From positions 992,001 through 1,056,000 of the forward strand of contig JADNRZ010000005.1 of NCBI GenBank assembly GCA_015501605.1: a stretch of DNA of 64,000 bases, in the 5' to 3' direction. The translations under genes and the position numbers were made by a program. Below, one piece after another: positions 1 to 12,197 of the stretch. How positions within the stretch are numbered: position 1 is the stretch's first letter; every line of letters begins with the position of its first letter. This DNA comes from Panaeolus papilionaceus (lineage: Eukaryota; Basidiomycota; Agaricomycetes; Agaricales). Below the pieces are notes generated by a model. That model had not been told where the DNA came from. It did not search any database and saw nothing but the letters and a program-made list of their open reading frames with translations.

Positions 1-1153
1 TCTATTTTTAATGTATGAATCATCTGGCGTCTGGTGGGACTGTCGCTACAACCGCACCTTTGCGACATCTCTGGAGTATCCCTGGCCAGTTGGACCGTCC
101 TACGACGCTTCCGTTATTTGACACTACACTTATAAATAAATCCACCGTCGAATTTGGATTGCTCATAGATCGCTCAAGCCATGGTTCCGCTTCTCACTCT
201 ACTCATCAAGAAAGTATACAATGGCGCAGGGGGACGCAAGTTGTGGTTTGAAGGCCCTGGCTTTGCTTGCGATGACGTGACGAGCAGTACACATAAGTAT
301 TTTTTAATTCCTTTTGGCGAATTAAGCTGATTCTATATTTTCGAGTGACATTTTTCCTCGCCGTCAGCGTGGCGTTTGTAAACATGTTCATTAGGGTAGG
401 CGAGGCACCGAGTGTGCCCGTTGTCCCACGACACACCTAACTCAAAACGGCCAAGACTACAGGCACAGGCTCACAGGCTGAAACGTGGCTGGTCTTCCCA
501 TCTCCTAACCGCCCAAACTCTCATGTCAGACCAATGTTATATCCCGTGCCGCTCGGGAATTGATATCCGTTCGAGAAGAGAAATACTCCACGCGACGTAT
601 GTTGGGTCTTTACTTCCACGACTTCTCAGTTAAAAATACCGTATTGAAGACACAAAAGTTGGGATACCTACATTATCCTTGGATTCGACCTGGATTCTCA
701 ACTTGATACAATTTGTATGTCATGAGGAATATTCCTCATGTCACGTTCTATTCTGGACGCAAAAAACAAAAGAAATATTACGAAGGTTCCTGGGACACTA
801 ATTTGAGAGCAAAATACTCGTTTACTTGACAGTCACGCTAGTGAGCACTCTCGGATTTACAGACTCTTACGAAGGACACTGCTTATCCAGGTCTGTAACA
901 TAATTGAATACATCATTACAGGATGTACAACGAGCGCTTGAGCCCCCGTTTTATCCCCTTAGGGCTAATTTGAAGTTTGAATCACGATGCTTGTAGAATC
1001 ATTGGTTACTTGGCGTCTACATAAATTACAAATAGTGATGCAATGTTGGTATTACAATTTGAGGTATGTCAAGATGAGTAAAATTATCTAATGGGTACAA
1101 GGTGCGTCCCAACGGTCAGGCTGCATGTGTAGACCGCTGCATCGCATCGACGG
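1..1153. other. Intergenic, no supported gene
   Basis: Only short open frames without recognisable protein features occur here. The stretch lies downstream of the LIM-domain gene, which ends at 1154, so part of it is probably 3' UTR and terminator. The one feature that stands out is a perfect 20-bp palindrome at 721-740, listed separately. Confidence 0.6.
721..740. repeat. Perfect 20-bp palindrome
   Basis: CATGAGGAATATTCCTCATG equals its own reverse complement over all 20 bases, and the symmetry stops at both ends. It could be a dimeric transcription-factor site or chance; no gene start is close by. Confidence 0.9.
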
Positions 1154-4100
1154 TTAAATCTCATTCCGTAATATTACGCTAAAGCAATGTTCACAATAAG
1201 CTTGCTTATCGCGCTCGAAGAAGGATGGCTCTTCGAAAGGCTTTTCACAGCCCTGTTTTAAATGTGTCAGCTATCGTAATTCTGAAAGTGTGACTATTTC
1301 TTACCGCGCATGTGAAACACCCCCAACACCACTTGCCTCCCAATGCCTCAACTGCCTGGTCATGGTCGCGGATAGGACGTCTGCAGCGCTTGCACTTAGG
1401 GTAACGCAATCTGATGTGACACGCTTCACAGTAAGGATAGCCCTTGTACACGGTGAATCCTTCGAATTCCCCGTCGCCTGTGACTGCCATTTCTCCTATA
1501 ACAAGATATCCATCAGATGGGATTCCCGGTAAACGTTTCGACAGTTACATACCATTGGAAGAACCTTGGAGCCCACCCGACAGTGACAAGAACGGGTCTC
1601 CGCATTCGGCACAATAGAAGTGCTGCGTGTGGTACGTTCTTTTCCCGAGAGCAGGGTCATCAAGACTAATGAACTGTTCTTCGATGATTGCTGTCTTGCA
1701 GGAGTAACATCTTGGCGCAAAGTTCTGTCATAAAAATATGAAGGAGAGAAGGAATCAGTTTCAGCAAAAATCAAAGGTGAAATGGACAAGCACCTCATGG
1801 TAATCCAAATGACAATACGGCCGCCCCTCGTGTTCATAGGAGCTGACATGTTCCAGAAGCTCGTTACAAACAGTACATCTGAAACAACTGGGGTGCCAGC
1901 GTGAGCCCATCGCGCTCACTAATCTTCCAACAATAGCACCGTTACATCCAGCACAGAGCAGCCCACCCTTGCCAGTTCGTGGAGGACCATGGGTACGTTG
2001 CGTTATAGGTCCAGAGTGGTTCCTGTGAGAATGTCCATGGCTGTCTGCACCAGAGACGTTGATGCTTGGCCCTCCGGAATGATCGTCTTCGAACTCTGGT
2101 CCAGCCACGCTAACACCAGGAATTTCGTACACTTGAACGCGCGGTGTCCGACTGTTGGTATTGTTGTTCACCCCGCCCGATCGATTTGGGTGTTGCGCCG
2201 GCTGGGAGTTCTCAATGTTTATCGACGGAGGGTTCACATTGATTACAGGCACGTTGTCGTCTCCCGAATCCACGTTAATAGTTGGTGTAACATTAATCAT
2301 CGGTACCGCGTTGCGTCGCAGGTGATGAGAAGGCTCGTGTTCATCTCCAATATTGATGGTTGGGATGGAATACCCGCCGGAATCTCCGCTAACGTGGACG
2401 GTAGGCGTGGAGGTCTGGTGTCGTCCTCGCCTGTCCTCTGTATCGCTGCCATCGTTGCTACTTTCTTCCAACATGGGAATGTCAGGCTTCTTGTCTCTTC
2501 CTCCAATAGGATGAGGCGACTCAATTCCGATAGTAGGGGGTGGGGCAGGTGTCTGCGGTTGTTTTCTTGGGGTGTTGAAACCTTGGGGAAGTTGCATGCT
2601 AAACTGGTCACCGTATGCAGACGCACTTTGAGGCGATGACCTAAACTCATGAGGAGGCTGGTTGCTTCCTTGCTGAGAATGAGGGGAATCATAGATTTGA
2701 CTTTGGGGCCGAGGTCTCATTTCAGGTTGTGATCCGTTGTAGAGCGATCGACGACGCTGAAGCTGCTCAGCAGCAGTAGCGGGTCTATCGGGTCCGTTAA
2801 ACGCATGTTGGGGGAGAGGTCGAGACCTCTGTTCTGCTGCGGGCTGCTGCTGCGCAAACTGTTGGTTTTGAATGTGCTGCTGTTGCGCCTGTTGACAAGT
2901 TGATTGCGGATTCTCTTTGAAGGTGTACCCTGAAGGACGGGGAGAGGGGGTGCGGATAACACTAGCCTGTGGCGGTGGATCATCGAGGTTCAGGGTGTGT
3001 CGACGGTTGTTTCGTCCCCGTTGTGGCAATGGAGGCGCTTGGTGCTGTACGGGCCGTTGTTCCTGCTTCTGGAAAGACGAGGTCGGCTGCCCCGTCCCTG
3101 GTCGAGAACCAAAGTAGTCGCTTCCGGAATTGGAACCCGTAGGGGTATTGGCCGAGCCAGGAGTACGAGGAAGGTGGGGTAGGTTAACGGGCCAAGAATC
3201 GGTAGACCGGCTGTATGCGGTCGTACCACTCATGTCCGTCGTTGTGGAGCCTCGACTTTCACTCCTCGGGTCGGGTCTTACTGCCATGTTCGTAAACTTT
3301 GCTGTCATAGCGGTAACTCCCTGTGGGAACCCTTGCGCACTAATACTTTGTCTGTGAGGAAGCGGAGGTGGCTGAGCCCGGGGTTGCTGGTTGTACTCCT
3401 CGTAATCAGAGCCACCCTTGAGAGGCGCTGTTGTCCTTCTAACAGCAGCTGGACGTGATTGCTGCATCCCGCCTTCCCGTACCATGGAGGGAGGCTGAGG
3501 TAAACCGGTCCCTGCAGCTTTTCTTGGTCGCCTCTCTTCAACAACCTGTCTATTGCGTCGCGACCAGTGCTGTTCTTCCAGCTCCTCTTCTTCTTCGTCC
3601 TGGTATCTTCCGCCAGGCGAGCCAGGAGCAGAAGCTCCTCTCCGGTGAGACGAACCTGAAGGCCCATCGCGAATACCGTATTGTGGACTTGAGGCCTGCT
3701 TACGGTGTTCCTTTGGCGCCACAAACTTCTTCCCGGTCCTCTCTCTTACAGGCTCCTCGTCCTCCCATTCCTGATTCCTTCTGGCACCATTGCTGACTTG
3801 TTGGCGGCTCTGCACAGGGTTCCTTCTTGGAGTAACATCCCAATCGTCATCCTCCTCGTCTTCTGATTCGTCATAGGCTAGTCTGTGCTCGGTCGAGTAA
3901 TCATCCTCCTCTTCATCCTCGTACAGCCTCCGTGCGAACGCAGATCCCGGGCGCTTGTAAACCTCTTTCTCCGTACGGCGATTAGTTTCGCGCTCACCGA
4001 ACGCACTTCTAGACCTCATCTGTTTCTTCTTCGGTGCTTCAACCTCGGCACGAGAAGCCCTAGTATTCGCCATCCCTTTTTTCGTCTTGGGCGAGGGAGT

Positions 4101-6674
4101 CGAAGTTTCCATATCACGATTCTTCGGACGCAGTTTGATCAGCTTCCGCTGTGGCGAAGGCTTCAGCTCACTAGCCCTCGGACTACGTTCCTCGAAATAC
4201 TCCAGCTCTTTACCGTGTTTAGACTTCGGCTGGAGCACCTTCTTTGCTGGGGGCTGGTGCCTGGTTGGTGTTCGTTGTGAGAACTCGCTGGCTGAAGCTT
4301 GATGTCCTTTAATCGGCGGAGTCGAGCGCTCGTACTCATACTCGTGGGGCTGTGACTGGGTGCGCCTCATTTGTGCCCTGTGTGCTTGACGCGCGTACCG
4401 CGGATCCTCTTCCTCCGTCTCCTCGGTTTCTTCCGTCTCCTCATCTTCGTCGTCTTCATTGGTCTCCTCACTTTCCTCCTCCTCCTCCTCCTCTTCACTA
4501 TCCTCTCCCTCGTTTTGGTATTGTTGCTGATGTCCAGAATATGGATTGGCTGATTGCAGTTGACGTTGCTGAGGATACGGCTGCTGTGGCTGTCTGGACT
4601 GGAATGACAAGGGCGGAAGTTGATAGGTATGCTGTGGATGCTGTGGAGGCGCCGGTTTCTGCGTGGTATACCCAGGAGCCGAGTAAGATTGGGCTATCGG
4701 CTGAGGCGCCTGTGAGTACATGGATGGCTTCGCGCCTGACTGAGCCACTGGTGAAACGGCGGGTGGCGTAGCAATACCAAGTTTCTTGCTCAGCTTCTCG
4801 AGCTTCCTCCTGTCCTTCTCCATTTCTTTCTCCTTCTTCTTCTCCTCTTTCGTCGTTTTCTTCTCCGCGATGACTGGGTGAACCGGCGGGGGTGCAGGTT
4901 TAGGCTTGGGATGGGGCTCTGAAACCATGCCGGCGGCGTATCCCCAGACAGGGGCAGGAACTTCTTGGATCGTCCTCTTCCAGATTGGAGTAAACTTCTG
5001 AGGGGCTCCAGACGACACAGTAGAAGAACTGCTCATAGTAGATGCTGTGTTACGAGATGAAGCCGAAGAAGTCGAGAACCCAGAAACGGATCTCTGTTCT
5101 CCAGAAAATGTCGATGAAGACCCTTGAGTGCTGTTCGCATTACTTTGAATATCATTGCCAGAAGAGCCCCATGCAGGACTCTCCTTCGTCGGGCTACCAG
5201 AGGCAGAACTAGGCTGAGATTGGAATCGTGGAGGACTCGCCCGTCGTTTCGTAGGGGAAGTTGGAGTAGCGGGAAAGACAGTTGAGTTCGACGAGGCAGT
5301 ACTTTTGTTACCGTTAATGGCATAACTGGAAGTCTTCGACAACCCAACAGGATCCCTGCTCGTATTGCTCGGCGTCATTGACGGAGGCATAGGCAGCCCA
5401 GATATGGATTTAATGGGACTTGATGAACCTGCTTGTGACTGACTGTTTTCCCTTGACATCACGGATGGGCTAACAGCCGAGGTAGGCGTTGAGAATGAAG
5501 CAGAAGGTAAGCCAGAGGGGAGCTTCCCCATATCGACGGTCATTCGCTTAGCTGTAACGCCAGGAGTACCTGGCAGAGGTCTACCTTTTGTCGGCGATGG
5601 TGACCTCGTCAAGGGACCCTCAGAGGTACCTGCTTGTGAACTTGCAGGTGGGAGATTCGGGAAGGGTTTTCCCAGATCAACTGACTGAGATTTGTTAAAA
5701 ACCTGAATCCTTTGCATGACGTTTCCAGCTGGAATCACGGGCGGTTTTGTAACCATACCCGGAGCTGGTTGAGGGAGGGGTCTACGGCCGGATGACGTTG
5801 GTGTAGGCGGAACTTGAGATGGAGGAGCTTTCCTGGTCGGAGATTGTTGGGGTTGCTGAGGTTGCTGAACTTGTTGCATTGGTGGTTGTCGAATTTGCTG
5901 TGGTTGAGTGTGAATCTGCGATGGCTGTTGAGGAGGTAGCTGCTGCATTGGCTGTTGCTGCTGATGCCGAAATTGAGATTGGGGCTGTGGCTGTATTCGT
6001 GAAGGGGAAGAAGGAATTACAGGCTGAATCTGAGCCTGTGGATGCTGAGCCTGAGGGGTAGCACGGACCTGTTGAGCTAATACAGCTGATGGCGATATAG
6101 GCGGAGGTCGCGATGTAGAGCTTGTTGGTCGCCAGGAAGGTACAGTTGTACCAGGACCTGGTGTCTTGAGATGAGGCAAAGCATACGACGGCGAAGGAGG
6201 TGGGCGAGACTGGTTCTGAACGGGCTGAAGTGACGGTTGGATGGGGGCTTGATATATTTGAGGTGACGGTTGCTGGTGTTGAGGTGGTGCATAACCAGGC
6301 TGAGGAGAGGGCTGTGGAGCATAACCAGGATACTGGTTTTGAGGTGGTGCATAGGGGACTTGAGGCTGGGCGTACGGTGTCTGAGAGGGGAGATATGGGG
6401 TTTGTGAAGGAGGAGGATATGGCGTCTGGGGTGACTGATACGGAGTTTGGCTTACAGGATACTGTTGACCTCCAGGTTGCTGAGCATACTGTTGAGGCTG
6501 TGGCGTAGGTTGAGAATACCCATACCCTGGTTGTTGTTGAGGTTGTTGAGGATTAAAACCCTGCAAATGGGGTTGGGGTTGTGGTTTACCAAGTTGTTGG
6601 TAAATGTTCTGCGGCTGTTGGAAAACGGGAACAGCCTGTCCCTGAACTGGATAAAATCCCGAGTTATGTGCCAT
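1154..6674 (-). CDS. Large LIM-domain scaffold protein (paxillin-like, three LIM domains)
   Basis: The first exon (6674 down to about 1795) encodes some 1,620 residues. The N-terminus is Q/P-rich with repeated QTPY-type units. The middle is Ser/Thr/Pro-rich, followed by an acidic Glu run (DNA about 4390-4510) and basic stretches. Only the C-terminus is folded: LIM1 starts CAGCNGAIVGRLVSAMGSRW, LIM2 starts CYSCKTAIIEEQF, LIM3 starts CKRCRRPIRDHDQAVEALGG, each with the usual Cys/His zinc ligands. Three introns split the LIM region (about 1719-1794, 1500-1552 and 1257-1305). Splicing them restores the zinc-ligand pattern and gives a stop at 1154-1156, ending FSVILRNEI. LIM proteins with disordered N-termini act at actin or septation sites in fungi (Pxl1-type). 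That role is inferred here. ATG at 6674 is followed by one uninterrupted frame. Confidence 0.9.
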
Positions 6675-7485
6675 CTATAAATCTCGTCTCAAGAGATTAT
6701 CTATGTCTGTGTTGTGCACGATTGTCGCTTGCTCCGAAATATGAACCGCCAGAGCAAACAGAAATCTCAAGATAATATCTGGGCAGTAAAACAATAATCC
6801 CTAGATATAATATTAGAATTAATTGTATTAAAAGGTATTTGACGCTATACCGTTGTGTCCAGAGGCGATTCCCTGAAAGTCAGTAAAAGGTTAGTATCAA
6901 GAGATAAAGGACACAACCTGACGCGAACCATGTTCACGACCATCGATTCGGTCACGTGATATAAGCAGATATCGAACATGTCCCAGAAAGGAAGTCAAGG
7001 TTAGCCGACGACAGAGGCGGACAATGTCGTCACTTGGGTTCTGGTGGCACCCAAGCTAACGAGTCAAGGTTAAAGACAAAATTCAGATATAGCCTTAAAG
7101 GTAGTACATTAACAGCCGTCCTCTCAAGAGCGCGATCGTATTCATCAAAAGTTCAAAGGCGGTGCGTTTTGGATGGACTTAGACAAGAGCTCTGTTTTCA
7201 CATATTAATTGATGGCTTTCGGTGCATTATATCGTCTATGTAAACAATAACCTAGTGTAAGCAAATAGACTCTGAACTGCAAGGTGTTACCAGCCAATTC
7301 CTAAACGCAGCTAGGCGCGGAGTGCAAGATCCAGCTCTGGTACCCAGGCAGTGGAGGAAGGTGGATTGGAGAATCCAACAACAGTGCGTTTGAGTGGTGG
7401 TGTGTTTGAACCATTGATATTCCAATATCCACATTACATGGAATTGGAGAATTAAGGAAACGTCGTTTTCCGAGAAGCAAGTTAT
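6675..7485. other. Intergenic between LIM gene start and MDM35 3' end
   Basis: It holds the upstream region of the LIM gene and the 3' flank of MDM35. I see no coding exon or RNA gene. Confidence 0.6.
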
Positions 7486-7840
7486 TTACTTCGGGGGTGT
7501 GCTGGGTGGGGGTGGGTCAACCAATGGGTTTTCTTCCCGGGCCTGCGCCAGTAGTTTATCGAGTCCTTTCTCCTTGACTGCTTTCTACTCGAATGTATGG
7601 GTGTTCAATTCACAATGCAGACCATAATTGACGCACCTGTACGCAGGCCTTGTATGATTCCCAAACACCTCCACATTTCGCCTGAAATTCCTCCGCTTTC
7701 TTCTTTGAATAGGCGGTGCGTGCTTCTTGTGATGCGGCTGCAGCAATAGCCGGTTCCAAATAGCCCTCGAACCATGAGTTAAAGCAAGCATCATACTCCT
7801 TCTTCAATGGAGTACATTCGGGCAGTAGACTTTGCGACAT
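7486..7840 (-). CDS. MDM35: MDM35/TRIAP1-like twin CX9C protein of the mitochondrial intermembrane space
   Basis: The protein is about 99 residues. It has the twin CX9C signature of the family: C9-X9-C19 (CTPLKKEYDAC) and C56-X9-C66 (CGGVWESYKAC), separated by a helical hairpin containing FNSWFEGYLEP. One intron follows the second Cys pair. Its donor is GTACAG|gtgcgt and its acceptor ends gagtag near 7595. The second exon encodes a Lys-rich helix and a Pro-rich tail ending STPPK. Family members import through the MIA40 disulfide relay and escort Ups/PRELI lipid-transfer proteins that move phosphatidic acid and phosphatidylserine between mitochondrial membranes. I chose ATG 7840 because it gives the usual short N-terminus; the open frame upstream of it is not family-like. 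The gene diverges from the next gene with only 147 bp between start codons. Confidence 0.93.
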
Positions 7841-7987
7841 TGGATATGGGATGAAATGCGTTTCTATTGACCAGTAAAGCTGAAATTTGTTTGGCAATGC
7901 AGATCGTGGCAAACAAATAAGCCGATAAATACGCGTCGCTCTGGCGCTTACCACGCGTCCTACTTGGCTTCTAATTTAACCACCAAA

Positions 7988-8740
7988 ATGGAAGCTCAAA
8001 TTTTGACTACAGAAACGGCCGGGTCTCTTTCATTGGCCTCAGATAATCAGATGGAACCTCCTCCTGCTAACCAAATAAAAAAGAGGATTTCAACTCACAA
8101 CTCAAAAAACCACGATGCAAACCGTTCAATCGATGATATGCTAGCCGAGCCTGTGAATCCTTTCGATGCCGACACTGACTTTTCAGAGCCTTTTCAAGCA
8201 GCAACACAAGCAGCTAGCAAGCGCATGCAAGGTATGCTCATATTTCCGATGAACGCATATATACGTGATGTGTAATGTGATACCGGTTCGAGAGGGCTTA
8301 TGGTGTTTTTGTCGCGACAGAGCATAAGGAGAAGCTGTTCCGCAACCTCCTTCTGCGATACATGTGGGCAGATTCGCGGATCGATTACATGCAAAAGACA
8401 GAACTTGCAATGTTGCAACAAAAAGCCGCAGACATAACTCGAATCCAACTGGAACAAGGCATGTACTCTACGTCCGATGCTGCAATGTCGCCATGTTATT
8501 CCCTTCCTCTTGTTTATGCTTCTCGAGCGTCGTCCCCGACTTCGTTTTCTTTGCACAGCGTACGCTCGAGCTGCATCGGTACGCTGAGTTTCGGCCCAAT
8601 CCATCTCTTGCCACGGACGTCTTTCAGTTTTTCTGTGCTAACATATGGTCTTTCGAGTAGAAAGGGCTACACGCCAACTCGCAGGCTTTCTCCAAACCCT
8701 TAAGAACTCGGTCGCTTCGATGGCCGCTTTGGACATTTAA
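7988..8740 (+). CDS. Hypothetical small helical protein, 3' structure uncertain
   Basis: ATG 7988 begins MEAQILTTETAG. A polar first exon contains VNPFDADTDFSEPFQAATQA. An intron (about 8231-8330, CAAG|gtatgc to gacag) joins it to a helical exon, EHKEKLFRNLLLRYMWADSR and DYMQKTELAMLQQKAADI. The 3' end is unclear. One reading uses an intron from about 8579 to 8660 (gtacgc ... gctaac ... gagtag) and ends in a helix, RQLAGFLQTLKNSVASMAAL, with stop 8738-8740. Another reading stops at 8660. I do not recognise the family. It shares a short divergent promoter with MDM35. Confidence 0.5.
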
Positions 8741-9188
8741 TCACATTCAGGTCATGGTCGGCACTTTGCAAAAGATGCCCTGACGAGTCTATCCCTATCT
8801 CTTTCAAGGCCCTGGAGAAAGGCTCGAAGTATTCTTATGGGTGATATATGCGCCTTTATAATGGGTACGAAGGTCTTATCCTTCATTATTACTCATTGAA
8901 ATCACACTTTCATTCATGGAGATCTGTCTTGTGTCGTGAAAGAGCGCAATAGGGGCAAGAGTGGGAAAAATATTCCATTTAGGATCAAAAGGCTCGTTGA
9001 TTTGAGGTGTATTGAAAGTGAACGTTAACCTTGCGCTTCACTGCATTTTCTAATTTGCTTTGTTGCACTCTATTTCAGCCATGCTCTTCATTTCTTAAAA
9101 CTCTATGATTGATGCCCAAACTTCGTCTATCTTCTTCCACGATTCCTCAGAATACCCTTCGCATAGCTGGTCACTATAACCAGCACAC
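8741..9188. other. Intergenic, AT-rich
   Basis: Lies between two plus-strand genes. It has no exon-like frame and presumably holds a 3' UTR and a promoter. Confidence 0.55.
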
Positions 9189-11927
9189 ATGATCTATAAA
9201 AATATCTGCTTTCTCTTCTCACTTCTCCGACGATTCTTTTCAAACCTAGCTGGAAAAGCGACGAAGTCTGGATATCGTTTTATCTCATTGCTATGGGCGT
9301 GTTTGAAAAACGTAGCCGCAAAGGTTAACGCGAAGAATGCCAACTCTTCTCAGAAGCCGTCTTGTGATACCACCAGAACCAACGCAGAGCCCAAGGTGAA
9401 GGAAAGAATTGACACGGTCTCCGTTCATGATCCCCAAGTTTCCATGAGTCGCCAACCCCAGTCGATCTCAGTCTCTGCTGCAACAAGTACACAAACCCTT
9501 GAGCTTCCTTTACACCACCACCACCCGAACAGAACTAGGTCTTCCACAATTCGTAGTAAAGGGCCTGGAATCGACACGAACATTCTCAAGCGGCAAGAAG
9601 ATCCTGAAGTAGCACTACCTCGAGGTCCCCCATCTCTTTCCAATGCCTCCCTCAACCGACCTCATTCCATCCAAATACCCATGAGCGTGATTTCACACAA
9701 GGGGCCACGCTTAAGCGACGTCGTTGAAGACATGGTTGCTGTCAGCTCGTCTGAACTTGAGAAGTACGACAAAATAGCCGTGATGTACATTTCCCCTCGT
9801 TTTCGATTTGTGTGTATCAGGTTTTCAACCCATGTCCGTCTGACAGTGAAAAATATACGTACGAGGAGCTATACATTGAACCTTTGTTGTTCTTCGATGA
9901 GTGAGTCAGAGTGAATATTTTTGTTCGTTTCGGATTTCTGAGATGAGGCCCTTTAGAATGCGAAAGCTGCCGACGGGCTGGGAGGCCTTTATCAACCCAG
10001 ATGGAGCTCCATATTTTGTCAACTTTTCAGTGGTCAGAGTCATTGTTCCTGACATGCTTGCGCCGCCCCTCACACCCTTGTATCCTAGGATTATGAAGGA
10101 TCGCCGCTCCCCCCTGGACTCCTAAATATCGTGACAGATACCCACCTATACGACAAAGAACAATTCGAACGACTTGAGGGCTACATTGAAAAGATATTTG
10201 GGTTTCTCAAACAATACCAGATCGACTTGCCGGAAAGGAAGATGGACCTTGTCCTCGAATTCAGGCAGTCGGGGAGATGTGGATACTACTTTGCAGACCA
10301 TGAGCGTCGTTCTTTGTTTTGGCTTGACGACTTCGACGCCCTTGACGCCCTCAGCGAGGTTAGGGTTTTATTCTCGCCATCGCATGTCGGTAAGCGACTG
10401 TGTTCTCTGCATCTGACCCCAGTTTGACTTGTATCCATTCCGTTTAGCGATTGAAATGACTGCTTTTTACTGGTAATTTCGCGTTATTGGTATTAAAGAC
10501 GTCATTCTGAACGCCCTGACAGGATGCATATCGAATACTTCCCGCACACACATGTTTTTCATACAGATATTGTGTTAGAGCTCAAAGGGATGGTAATCCA
10601 TGCCTTGGGAGGTGACTTTTTTGATTTGTTCCGGTCAAGCTGCTGTTCTGACCTCTGTGTAGATACCATCACGTCTGTGACATCCACTTCACCATACGAT
10701 ACCCCCACATTGGAAAAGGTTTTGACTTTGATTAGAAATATTGAAGGTTCGTTGATCACACAAAACCAATGATTTTATTTGCCTAATTTATGAGCACTGC
10801 AGGAGAAGAAGCGGACGTCCTCCCCTCCATCTATGTGTCGGTAATAGGTAGATACACATCTCCCATTTTTGAAGCCAGATTGCTGAAACTATTCATAATT
10901 CTAGGACGTCTCCTGTACAATTTCTGTGAGCCACATCCTACCTTGTTATTTGGCACCCATTTCCTAACTATGCTTCAGATCACGAACGATTCCTGAATCT
11001 CTACGGAGAACGAAACGCACGATTAGAACGAAACCAATCTATACATCCCGAACCACAACGATCCTATATCATGAAACTGTTCTCACCTCTTTTCCTCTAC
11101 GGCCCAGAAGTGCATCTACGAAAACTTCAGCAGATGTCCGTCGATTCTCTCGTGCATGCTCCGAATTGGAGAGCTCTGCTGGAGAAAATCACAGAGGAGT
11201 GGAAGGAGTTTACTCTATTTGTAAGTTTGAGTGCCTCCTTGTTGAAGATGTATGGCAACAGGGTTTTGACTTTTATATAAAGGCTACTGTCGTGCTCAAC
11301 GCGAATGTCGCGTTTTTGGCTATCCAAAGTGTTGATGAAGGGGCGCCGGAGGGTGGGCGGACTAGTGCACAGCGCGCCAGCTATACGTCTATTGTAACTA
11401 GCGTTGGCGCAATTGTTTTGGGTCTACTTCTTGTCCGAGAGCACAATACGATGTTGGATGTAAGCATTCAAATAAGCTTATCCAACTGTAATGTACACAG
11501 CTGATATTTTGGCACGTTCTCAGCGGTCCTTCTTGGCTTACAGAAGTGCATCTGTGTACGGACTGGAAACCCTTGCATTGATGTACAGTTTACCATATGC
11601 GCTCCTAATGTGGTCGTAAGTGCGTCCAGTAACATCTCCAACTCATCACTAACATTTTTACTTTCTCAAAGCATGATAGCCTTCCTCGTCGCATTTTCCA
11701 TCGAGTGCTATGGCACTGGTGACCTCATTACCACGGTCATACTCTCTGTTGGATGGCCCATCATCGCTGCTCTCCTTGTGTGGTGCATCTCGGCGTCTTA
11801 CGAGAACAAGGAGTTTTTGTACCCGTGGCCCTTCAGAGATTTGACCATCGTGAAAAGGAGACTGCAGAAACGCATGAATGTTGTTACGGGTAAGCTGAGG
11901 GCTCAGGCAAGTGCTACTCAGGTATAG
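9189..11927 (+). CDS. WW-domain protein with C-terminal transmembrane module, function unknown
   Basis: About ten exons encode roughly 700 residues. The N-terminus starts MIYKNICFLFSLLRRFF. It is followed by a Ser/Thr/His-rich linker, then a WW domain (LPTGWEAFINPDGAPYF ... TDTHLYD near 9965-10150), and a helical region including FERLEGYIEKIFGFLKQYQ and RRSLFWLDDFDALDALSE. The C-terminus has several hydrophobic helices (VVLNANVAFLAIQ, VGAIVLGLLLVREH, SVYGLETLALMYSLPYALLM, MIAFLVAFSI, ILSVGWPIIAALLVWCI) and a basic cytosolic-type tail. Most introns resolve in phase, for example 9896-9942 (GATGA|gtgagt ... gatgag). The junction after YFVNFS near 10028 does not resolve cleanly. The WW domain predicts binding to proline-rich ligands at a membrane; the actual role is unknown to me. 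Confidence 0.85.
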
Positions 11928-12197
11928 CCTGAGGCTATGTGTATGTAGAAATATAGGGACGCTGAAGATTATCTTTTACTTTTTGCTCTGTTCTTCCTTT
12001 TTTTTTCTTTTGCGATTGTCGGACATGTCGTCATTGTATCTTATACTTGGGTCATATTGTTGTAGCTTTTAGTCAAGTATTTTCCAACATTCTGGGAGCG
12101 TTTTAGAATCGCACATCTACGTATTCGAATTCTATTCTTATTTTAGATAAATTTTTAAATCCTCGGTAGTCTGGGCTCCCGAAGCACGAAGACTAAA
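11928..12197. other. Convergent 3' intergenic region
   Basis: Separates the ends of the WW-domain gene (plus) and the GH16 gene (minus). It is AT-rich and T-rich with no coding signal, as expected for two facing 3' UTRs. Confidence 0.6.

Noticed and set aside
15..633. Three short open frames at the left end as possible genes
   Set aside because: No family pattern, no splice continuity and conflicting strands; they look like chance frames.
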